Positions 55,363 to 64,000 of a stretch of 64,000 nt of DNA are shown here, in pieces. A program made the position numbers and the translations under genes. Source of the stretch: Cryptomeria japonica. Lineage: Eukaryota > Streptophyta > Pinopsida > Cupressales > Cupressaceae. How positions within the stretch are numbered: the stretch's first letter is position 1; each line of letters begins with the position of its first letter. Location: the NCBI RefSeq assembly GCF_030272615.1, contig NC_081410.1, positions 224,803,415 through 224,867,414 on the forward strand, written 5' to 3'. Below the pieces are notes generated by a model that ran no database searches, was not told the origin of the DNA, and was given only the letters and a program-made list of their open reading frames with translations.

Positions 55363-56532
55363 TGTTGGAATCAATGAACACTGAGAGGGGGGGTGAAAAT
55401 CAGTGTTTTCAAGTTCACAAATTTATTAAGCTAATTATTCAACCACCATATGCAAATAACTAAAAGAAAAGTGTATAAACAAAACCCAAATAAGAATACA
55501 ACCATAACACCAAGATTTTTATGTGTAAAACCAAAAAGGGAAAAACCATGATGGGATTTGAACCCACCACATTATTATACTATGGCCAGTAGTAGAAAAA
55601 TATTACATGAGAGGAATGCTCATGCATTCAGGCACACTGTCTAGAGCTCACTTCTCAATTATAAAAGGGCTACAACTCAGAGGAAGGATCACTTCCTTAA
55701 AGGCTAATACAAAATGATTACAATGAGTAATGAACTAAAGAATAGCATCTAACTATGGCAAATAAAAGTTCCGGTTAGGCACAAACTGATTCGTTGTTGT
55801 TATTCTAATAAACTGCTTTGTTCTACTCTGCTACCAAATACTGGATCATTAACACTCAAGATGCAAATGTGAAACTACACTCAATGGCACCAAAAACAAT
55901 TTTTCACACACACATACTCCCAAAAAGATCACCCAAAACCATCTTATATATCCGCACTACCAAAATAAATCTCCAACTTGTCGGCTTCTCAAAATATCAA
56001 AATATGAAACGTGTAGCTTCAAGTCAGCTTAAATAATCACAAAGCCATATATCAGATCCAAAACATATAATCACACGCTTCCCATAAGTTAGTCCAATTA
56101 CCTTAAACTTTCCAACAACCACCGGAATCACCTCAAAGAATCCGGTCCACATGTTACACCATCAAGAATGAAGATAACCCTATTTTATAGCTCTACTGGA
56201 TATCGGATACCGGGCCTTCTAACATGCTTAAGAAACAAAACCAGAGGATAGGATTGCGTGATAATATGCTTCTCATACTCAATCAACTTAACTGTGATAA
56301 TTGAAACAAAAAACATATCACCAGAAATAAGAAATGCTCACCAAGATTGTACACTGAGTATCACCGACAGACTTACACCAAAACTTACTCAAGACATTCG
56401 GATATCCCAAACTCCATACCATATAAGATCAATAGGCTCATTTGCCATCAATGACAACTCCTAAGAAATCATATGCACCAGACATCATCAATCTTCATCG
56501 AAGCATCACCAAAATAGTATCTAATGCCAACA
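55363..56532 (-). repeat. Copia-2 5' LTR (1170 bp)
   Basis: It starts TGTTGGAATCAATGAA and ends GCCAACA, and matches the split 3' LTR. The start shares its layout (a G run followed by TGAA within the first 40 bases) with copia-1 and copia-3, suggesting related families. Confidence 0.93.
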
Positions 56533-58529
56533 ACACCAACCCCTAATGATTATGACCCCTAATCCTTTTTTAGCACCTACTCAAGGAGTACCTATCCATG
56601 CTTTGAGAACACACTCATATAAATTATAATGAACAAAGTTTACAGGTTTATTGTCTTGTTACAAATGTATTTTGCAACTCATGGATTTTTCGCCTTCTCA
56701 CTTCTACTCGTTCCTTTGCATTTTGTTTTTCTTCTCTTCTACTCTTATTCCTGTGTCTGATTGTCCTATGTTCACTCTCTTAGCATCACCTTGCTGAAAG
56801 TTCTTTGTTCTCTATTTCAACATCACCTTGCTGAAAGTTCTTTGTTCTCTATTTCAGCATCACCTTGTTGAAAGTTCTTTGTTCTCTCTTACTATCAGTG
56901 CAACCTTTTCACTCAACTCAGCAACCACACATTGCGAAGTCTATTTTTAGTCTCTATTTCCACCTTTGTCACCATCTTAACTGCCACACCTACCAAATTA
57001 CCAAAACTTAACGCATTCTACAAGATTCAATCAACTCTGTACTTATCAAACTTTTCCCTCCAAATTTTCAATTTTAATATTAATTCAATTTGTCTCTCTA
57101 AAATTTGGTCTATAGAAGATTTAATTTTCTTTCTTGGATTGACCAACTACATTAAATGACATTTTTATGTTCTCCAACTATTCTCTATACTTAGTTTGCT
57201 ATATTTAGAAAACTCAATATGTCTCACAGATTTCTACCTCAATCGATCACCTCAAGCCCTGCAAACACCTGTAACAAGTTCACCATTAATGAGATCTCAA
57301 TTTTCTGTCGACCTCTATGTATTAGATTTCATTCTCAACCACTTGGAATCCACATGTCCTCATATTCTTCATCTATATCACTCGATCAACTTTGGTCAAC
57401 TCAGTCAACATGCCATGTAGACCCTTGTGGCAATCAAACTGCCAACGTGTTCATAGAGTCATCATAACTTCTCAAATTTCATTTTGCCTCCTTATCAACA
57501 TGAGTCTTTCCTACAATCAACAAACTATTTTATTATTCTCATCGGGGAAACTCTCTCTGATCCCCTATATCTCTTGGATTTTTCTTCCCTCACTGTCATC
57601 ACTAAGACTCACACTGATGTCCACCAAGAAAAGATCCATCAGAATGATATCAACTATTGGGTAGAGATCAGAAATGTTACATCGTAGAACAAATTCTCTC
57701 TGATGTCTTTAGTAATTCGGCAATAGTCTCTCAGATGAGTAACACTGTCAGCCTTATTAGCAAGAGAAAAACTATCGGCAAAAGATCCAAGAAGTCACAT
57801 CAAAGAGTAAAGTCACTCTAATCAATTTGGCTTGACTTCTTACTCACATTAGGGTGACTCAACCCGATGTATCTCCCTGTAGCTCTATCAACATGACTTT
57901 CATTATCGGGATGACCACTAGGATCTCACACCGCTTTTATAACTCACCTCGATGACCATCTGTTAGGCAGATTCTTCCTGATAGTCTTATGATGCCTTTA
58001 GTCCCTCTCGTTGTGCCCAACAACTTGAGTCATCCCATTGTTCCTCTATACTCAATCCATCGTTGTGAGCTATGCTGACAACATTTCTAAAATAGCCAAA
58101 TGGTATCGATCTAACTCTTCCTAATTGTATTGGGCTCATTGATTCATTTGGCTCATCTCACTATTTGCATCTGGTTGACTTAACCTGATACAACTCCATG
58201 TTCTTCTGTCGGTATGACTTGCACTGTCGGGCTGACTTCCGAAATCTCATCCAAGCTATATAACTCATACCAATGTCAAACTCATTGACCAAATTCTTTC
58301 TGATCAAAACTCCATCGGCTAGAGTTAGACCGATATGCTCATAGAAAGAGCTTCTGAGAGCATTCCCCAAACTGACTAGAGTCTCATCGATTTGATCTCT
58401 TGTCATTTTTCTCATCGATAAGACTTTCCAGGGTCTCACCGATCTGCTTCTCTTTGCTATTCTGATCTTTGCAAATCTCTCCACTACATCTCCTTAATGG
58501 TTGACATCAATAAAAATCTAATGCCAACA
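56533..58529 (-). repeat. Copia-3 3' LTR, second part
   Basis: This continues the LTR begun at 7118-7363 after the copia-2 insertion and ends TGCCAACA at 58529, next to the polypurine tract. At about 2.2 kb in total the LTR is twice as long as those of copia-1 and copia-2. It holds a three-unit repeat at 56780-56885. I see no gene; the scattered open frames have no recognisable product. Confidence 0.7.
56780..56885. repeat. 37-bp tandem repeat in the copia-3 LTR
   Basis: Three near-identical units contain AGCATCACCTTGCTGAAAGT followed by TCTTTGTTCTCT. They lie in a pyrimidine-rich part of the LTR. Confidence 0.85.
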
Positions 58530-58800
58530 ATCTCCCCCTTTGGCATTGATGTCAACACTCAGACAAAGGTTTTATACTCCCCCTTTGACACAATGGCAAA
58601 GGTATTTCAGAGAAAACACTCTTCTCCCACCGTGATCATCAAAATGTATCAGCTAAAGGTTAGATGAACCATTATTATAATATAAAATCAATGCCTCCCC
58701 CTAAGATGAAGCACGTGGTTTAAGGCTGAAAAAAAGGATAAGACAACGTACTCCACCTAAACCATAGACCACAAAATATACTCAAGTGTTGAAGGAAGGT
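58530..58800 (-). other. Copia-3 polypurine tract and 3' untranslated region
   Basis: The minus strand reads AAAGGGGGAGATT at 58530-58543 directly before the 3' LTR. A second, similar tract (AAAGGGGGAG) lies at about 58577-58588. The remainder has no gene. Confidence 0.75.
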
Positions 58801-60430
58801 GGGACAATGCCCAACTTGTGTCTTAGATATTCAAACATGTCTTTAGGCAGTGGCTTACTGAAGATATTAGCGACTTGTTCACCAGTGCACACATACTAAA
58901 CTTTGACCTCCTTCTGTGCAACCTTTTCCTTGAGAAAATGATATTTGATTGCAATCTGCTTTGTCCTATAATGCATGATAGGGTTCTTTGATATATTAAT
59001 GGCACTTGAGTTTCCACACATGATAGAGATGGGAGCTATAAATTCTACCTAAATGTCTTTGAGTGTTTTCTTCATCCATAATACTTGTGAGTGATAAGTG
59101 GCAACAACAATATACTTTGCTTCAACACTTGAAAATGAAATGGATTCCTACTTCTTTTTGTGCCATGATACTAACTTGTCTCCAAGGAAGAAAGCTCCAC
59201 CACTGGTACTCTTCCTATCATCTACACATCCTGCCTAATCACCATCAGTATAGGCTTGTAGAGTGAAATATCCTTTTTGGATACCATAAGCCATAATTAA
59301 GTGTGCCTTGTAGATACTTAAATATTCTTCTTATTGCATTAACATGAGATTGCTTAGGTGTTGTTTCGAACCTTTCCACCATGCACAACTTGAACTATAT
59401 CCATCCTTGATTTTGTTAGATATAACAAACTCCCAATCATTGATCTATACAAAGTCTGATCTACACTGGGTGACTCATCATATTTACTTATCTTGCATCT
59501 AGTCACCATGGGTGTACTCACTGGCTTGTTTTCCTCCATTTGAAACTTCTTCAACATGTCCCTAGCATACTTGGTTTGAGAAATAAATATGCCCTTACCT
59601 AATTGAGAAATTTGCAAACCAAGAAAATATGACAACTCACGAAGCAAAGACATCTCAAATTCAGACTGCATTTGATCAACAAAATCCTTGAATAAAGCAT
59701 CCATATTGCCTCTAAATATGATGTCATCTACATACACTACAACTATGATCATGTGATCACTGTCCACCTTAATGTATAAATTTCTATCAGCATTACCCTT
59801 TCTGAAGCCTTGCTGGTGGAGATATTTATCCAATCTTGAGTACCATGCTCTAGGAGCCTATTTTAATCCATAAAGTTCCTTTTTCAATTTTCAGACAAAA
59901 TTGTCATCTTCATGTAGCTGAAAAACTTCAGTTTGCTCAATGTATACCTCTTCCTCAAGATTGTCATTTAAAAAATGTAGATTTGACATCTATTTGATAT
60001 ACTTTATATCCTTTATGGGTTGAGAATGCCAGGAACATTCCGATTGCTTCAAGTCTTGTAACTGGTGTAAATGTCTCCTCAAAATCTATGCTCTCTAGTT
60101 GAGCATATCCCTTTCATACAAGCCTTGCCTTGTTCCTTATCACTTTGCCTTATTCATTCATCTTGTTCATGTAGACCCATTTAGTCCCAATGACATTCTT
60201 ATCAATAGGTCTACGAACCAATTCCCACATTTTGTTCTTCTCAATCTATTGTAGCTCTTCTTCCATTGTGTTCATCCACTTCTCACTCTTGTTGACCTCA
60301 TTATATGTCTTGGGTTCCATCTCAGTCATAAGGCAGAAGTTTACTTGCTCGTTATTTTTTGCATACCTTCTTCTTGTTTGCACACCTTCATTCTTGTTGC
60401 CAATTATCTGATCTTCAGGGTGATTCTTTT
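58801..60430 (-). pseudogene. Copia-3 reverse transcriptase and RNase H
   Basis: The RT is read from about 60230 (KNVIGTKWVYMNKMNE) through GYKVYQIDVKSTFF near 59990 to the open frame 59833-59354. That frame has VVVYVDDIIFRGN, MSLLRELSYFLGLQISQL and KKFQMEENKPVSTPM. RNase H follows to about 58820 in broken frames. Catalytic YVDD is intact. The piece 60434-60246 (EDQIIGNKNEGVQTRRRY) is the linker from integrase. Several TAG stops interrupt the frame, for example near 60160 and 60130. Confidence 0.92.
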
Positions 60431-60699
60431 GCACATATCTATTTGGGGCTTTTCTTGGTACTTCTTCTTCATGTTCACTCTTAGATTAATCTTCATCTTC
60501 AACATATGGTTCTTCAATATGATTTACTATGGGTTTTTAAACTTTATGTAGATCTTCATCAATTCTCACATGAACACTTTAAACCACCTTCTTTAGTCTC
60601 TTGTTGAAACACTTGTAAGCCTTGTTGTGAGTAGAGTAGCCTAAGAAGATACTTTCATCACTTATTGATTCAAACCTACTTAGTCCATCTTCATCTCTT

Positions 60700-61260
60700 T
60701 TTATGAATCATTTGTTGTCAAACACATCAAAATGCTTGACTGGAGGTCTCATATCATACCATAGTTCATAAGGTGTCATATTGTTGTCCACCCTTAGTCG
60801 TACTATGTTTAAGGTGTATACAATTTTGTGTACTTCCTCTTTCCAATAGACATTAGGTAGATTAGCTTCATTTAACATCGTTCTTGCCATCTCTTTGACT
60901 GTTCTATTCTTCCTTTCCACAATACCATTTTATTGTGGTGTCCTAGGGGCTCAATATTGTCTTCTGATTTCATGCCTCTCACATTAATCTTCAAATTCAT
61001 TTGATGTAAAATCACCTCCACAGTCTGATCTTAGACATTTTAGCTTATAACCACTTTCCTTTTCAAACATCTTCCTAAAGATTTTGGATCTTCCATAGGC
61101 ATGAGAATTCTCTTGTAGGAAGGTGACCCATGTCATCCTTGAAAAATCATCTACGAGTAGCATGAAGTATCTCTCCATTTAGGTCTCTTGTTCTTGTGGG
61201 CCCACATAAATCTGTATGCACAAGCTCTAGTGCCCTTGTAGTTGAGTATTATTTAGTCTT
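60700..61260 (-). pseudogene. Copia-3 integrase core
   Basis: The frame 61178-60984 reads MERYFMLLVDDFSRMTWVTF and CLRSDCGGDFTSNEF, which retains the central Asp. The next frame, 60920-60708, has MERKNRTVKEMARTMLNEAN and MTPYELWYDMRPPVKHFDVF. The Glu of the triad sits at the start of that frame. One break between the frames (near 60950) shows loss of about one codon of register. The region 60435-60700 continues the integrase C-terminus and linker with several stops. Confidence 0.9.
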
Positions 61261-61890
61261 GAGGCTTACTTTAGTTAGATTCCCTCTTTGGCACTCATCA
61301 TAGAAGGTTCTTGTAGGTTTGATAATCCATGGTATGTGCCTTGCATATCCTCTCTTGTTGGCCTTAACAATATTATCAAAATTAATGTGACCCAATCTTC
61401 AATGCCACAACCAGCTCTCATCAACTTGTCCCATCATACACTAAGATTAAAAACACTCCTTAAGGTTGTATATGTTGTTATCTATCCTTTTACCTTCAGC
61501 TACCAGTTGTCCATTTCTCTCTTTTTTGATTTGACATCATTTTGAGTCAAATGTAAACTTTTATCCTTTGTCACACATTTGACTTACACTTAGCGGATTG
61601 TATTTTAGACCTTCCACATAATATACATCATGAGATTTCAGCTCGCCATCAATGTTTAGTGTACCTTTTCTCTTGATCTTGATTGATGGGTTGTCTCCAA
61701 ACCTCATAGACCCACCATTCCACTCTTCTAATTTGATGAATTTCTTATTATCACCAGTCATGTGGTTGGAGTTGTCTACTATCCACAATTTTTTTCTTTC
61801 AGTCTGAACAATCAAAATCGACTTAGCCTTGTGTTTTTTGTTTTTATACCCAAACTTGATTTGATTTCTCCTTCTTTTATGTTGTCCCAT
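61261..61890 (-). pseudogene. Copia-3 protease and GAG-pre-integrase region
   Basis: The frame 61890-61561 reads ERKKLWIVDNSNHMTGDNK where functional copia proteases have DSG before CxHM. The active-site DSG is therefore replaced by DNS, so the protease is probably dead. It continues RFGDNPSIKI and VYYVEGLKYNPLSVSQMCDK. The His/Cys integrase zinc region follows to about 61290 in broken frames. Confidence 0.87.
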
Positions 61891-61891
61891 T

Positions 61892-63300
61892 CTATTTTGG
61901 TTTTACTTTTGGTTCAGATATTGACATTGTCTTCTTTTGCTTGGTTGTCCTAAGCTTACAGTGTTTTGCAATGTGTCCCAATTTTTGACAATGATAGCAT
62001 TTAACATTTGCATTGAATGATGAATTGTAAAAACTTGTAGGATTCAGATATATATTTCTTACATTCATAACTCTTGTGACCAACACCATTGCAATGCTAG
62101 CAAATGACATTTACATCTCTAAGAGCATCAAAAGGATTTCTACTTTCATAGCAGGGAGGGGACCTACGCATAAGTCTACATTCTGCAATTCTATGATCAT
62201 AAGTATTACATTTATAGTAGTAGTCATGGAATTGAGGTAATACCAATCGTTGCTAAATTTGTTTCTCATTTGTCTCCTTGGAACAACATAGTTTGGTCTT
62301 CTTGAGCTCTTCCTTCTTTTATCCTTGACTCTAGTGAAGCCTCCATCATTCATCTTGGATTTTCCTTTAGGATCAACATGTTGGTTCCTTGTAACAACAA
62401 CATATGTCTTATTCTCAGTAGGCTTGCTGACAGTGAAGGTTTTTCCTTCACTATCATCACTTGAGGAGACAAATTATATTTCTTTATTCAATGAGTACTT
62501 ACTTGTAGAACATTGAACAACCTCAAATCCAACACCCTCTCTATCTTTGGAGTAATTATGTTTTCTCAACATTTTATCCAAAGCATCATTGTTGCCCTCA
62601 TACTTGATTCTCACCTTGAGTTCATCTTGGCACTTTTAAAGTTTCTTTCTGAGACTCACAATTTCTTCCTCCATCTTTTGATACTCTTTCTCTTTGTTTT
62701 CTAGATCTGACTTGGTCACTTCATACAATCTTCTAGCTTCATCCAATTGTGTTCTCGGACCTGAAATGTTTTGCTTAGATTCCTCAAGACATTTGTTCAG
62801 TTTTTCTTATTCTTCAGTAGCAGCATACTTAATCTTTATGTATTCTTTTCTCACTTTCTAGAGTTCTTCAAGTGCACTCACAAGTTCACCTTCAAAATCT
62901 ACCTCAGCTTCAACTTCCTCTTCTTCTTCATCAGCAACATGTTCATCATGAAACTCATCTTGTGCCATAAAGGGATTGACTTCCCTTTCACCATCACTGC
63001 AATAATCTTCAAAAACACTTTCTTCATCACAGACATCATCTTAAAATGTGTAAAGACTGCTCTTTCTCCTAAAATTTCTTCTCCTTGACTTATAAGAATT
63101 CTTCATCTTCATCCTTTTCTCCATAAGGGCACTTAGATGCAAAGTGTCCAATCTTTTCATAGTTGAAACATTTGAAAGGCAACTTACCTTTGTACTTTCA
63201 TGAACCTCTTTTAGGATTTCTTGCAAAATCTTCCACAAAAGCAACAAAGTCATTCTCATCTTCTTCCTCATTTGGAGCCAGTTCTTTCCCATTATTGGTT
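61892..63300 (-). pseudogene. Copia-3 gag C-terminal half with two zinc knuckles
   Basis: The knuckle CYHCQKLGHIAKHC is in the frame 62110-61892, and a second, CFNYEKIGHFASKC (second Cys now Tyr), is near 63180-63130. Between them lies a long charged, probably coiled-coil stretch (about 62500-63000) with many Glu and Lys codons and repeated stops. The arrangement is larger than in copia-1, with an extra insertion between the two knuckles. Confidence 0.8.
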
Positions 63301-63920
63301 ATATTAAAGGCAGCCTCTCTTTTTGAGGATTCAACACATAATTCTCATCTCATAGGTTGATAGAGAGCCAAATAGTTCATCCATAGAGAAGGTGGTCATA
63401 TCCTTATCCCTTTCAATGGTAGATACTTTGGTGTCATACTTTGGATTGAGAGATCTAAGTACCTTTTTTACTATAACATCATCTTTGACTTCTTCTCTGA
63501 GTCATCTTATAGCACTCACATTTTCATCCACTCTTTGTAGGTAGACAACTATTTTCTCCTCATCCTTCCTTTTAAGGTTTTCAAATTGATCTCTCAGATT
63601 TTTTAGTTTAGCTTCTTTCACTTTGGTATCTCCTTCATACACACTTTGCGGTTTCTCCCATGTTTCTTTTTCTAATGTGCAGTGCATGACTTTCATGGAA
63701 TTTGTATCAAACAAGCCACTTAAGATTGCATTATTAGCTTTTGCATTGTTTTCATACTCTTTTTTAGTATCATGATCAGTATGAGGTGTGGGTGGAACTG
63801 TATATCCATTATTTACTAACATCCATAAATCAAACCCAAGGGAAGACAAATATGTCTCCATTATTCTACTCTAGAAGGCATAGTTGGTGCCATCAAATAT
63901 AGGTTCTTTGGAGGAGGACT
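63301..63920 (-). pseudogene. Copia-3 gag N-terminal (UBN2-like) domain
   Basis: The frame 63861-63502 begins METYLSSLGFDLWMLVNNGY and runs through LEKETWEKPQSVYEGDTKVK and DQFENLKRKDEEKI, matching the copia gag core seen in copia-1. The true start is probably upstream, near 63920 (FDGTNYAF-like sequence before METYL). A break near 63500 separates it from the rest of gag. Gag would assemble particles; this copy is not intact. Confidence 0.88.
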
Positions 63921-63991
63921 CATTTCTATCTATTGTGTTCACAAGATAGGATCTACCCAAGCTAGAGAAATATTTTCTCAAAGGGAACCTA

Positions 63992-64000
63992 GTGCTCTGA
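63992..64000 (-). other. Probable start of the copia-3 primer-binding site, cut by the window end
   Basis: The last bases on the plus strand read GTGCTCTGA, the beginning of GCTCTGATACCA seen as the primer site elsewhere in the window. The copia-3 5' LTR should therefore begin within about ten bases outside the window. Confidence 0.65.

Larger units (their letters stand above)
7364..56532 (-). mobile_element. Copia-2: large non-autonomous LTR retrotransposon carrying nested insertions
   Basis: The 5' LTR is 55363-56532 (1170 bp). The 3' LTR is split into 7364-7384 and 49022-50157 (1157 bp in total) by copia-1. The two copies share the start TGTTGGAATCAATGAA (first bases TATTGGAATC at the left copy) and a matching body. 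The interior (50158-55362, about 5.2 kb) encodes a coiled-coil plus zinc-knuckle ORF and a second long unknown ORF. I see no protease, integrase or RT. The flanks GAACC (7359-7363) and ACACC (56533-56537) are only a weak target-duplication match. Confidence 0.75.

Overview
The window looks like intergenic heterochromatin of a plant nuclear genome with very abundant LTR retrotransposons, such as a gymnosperm or another large-genome seed plant. That placement is an inference from element types (Ty1/copia, Tat-like Ty3/gypsy with dual RNase H, LINE remnant, plant mobile domain ORF), AT-rich composition and deep nesting. I see no host single-copy gene, tRNA, rRNA or CRISPR. Nearly every coding region is a decayed transposable-element gene.

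Layout. At 1-6033 is the 5' leader and a 4.8-kb LTR of a minus-strand element (LTR-A). At 6034-7117 is a remnant of another minus-strand LTR element (element X). From 7118 to the window end there is one Russian-doll nest of minus-strand LTR elements. Copia-3 (3' LTR 7118-7363 plus 56533-58529, interior 58530 to about 64000) is interrupted in its 3' LTR by copia-2 (7364-56532, interior 50158-55362, no pol). Copia-2 is interrupted in its 3' LTR by copia-1 (7385-49016, interior 43369-47885). Copia-1 is interrupted in its 3' LTR by a 34.8-kb gypsy element (8067-42913) with a clean 5-bp target duplication CAAAT.

The gypsy element carries gag, protease, a G-patch-like segment, RT, two RNase H domains and integrase on the minus strand. 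It also has an antisense plant-mobile-domain ORF between integrase and its 3' LTR. It is itself invaded by a short LTR derivative (19352-20823, TSD ATGGG) and by a roughly 10-kb DNA transposon (about 23700-33720). Its 5' leader (34-41 kb) is long, repeat-rich and contains two LTR-like units in tandem.

The DNA transposon is the most unusual object. Both ends carry clusters of a palindromic GGGCGCCC-type motif. Between them lie two convergent genes: an unrecognised proline-rich plus-strand gene with seven inferred exons, all joined in phase 0, and a minus-strand gene of about 1000 codons with DDE-like motifs (VVDFAKNHT, WSDNC, HGKGEHDGAGACVKRAL). I cannot place it in a named plant superfamily. 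In most elements the broken frames stop at TAG where a CAG or TGG codon would fit, which suggests decay by methylation-driven C-to-T change. All functional statements rest on motif recognition by eye; no search was run.
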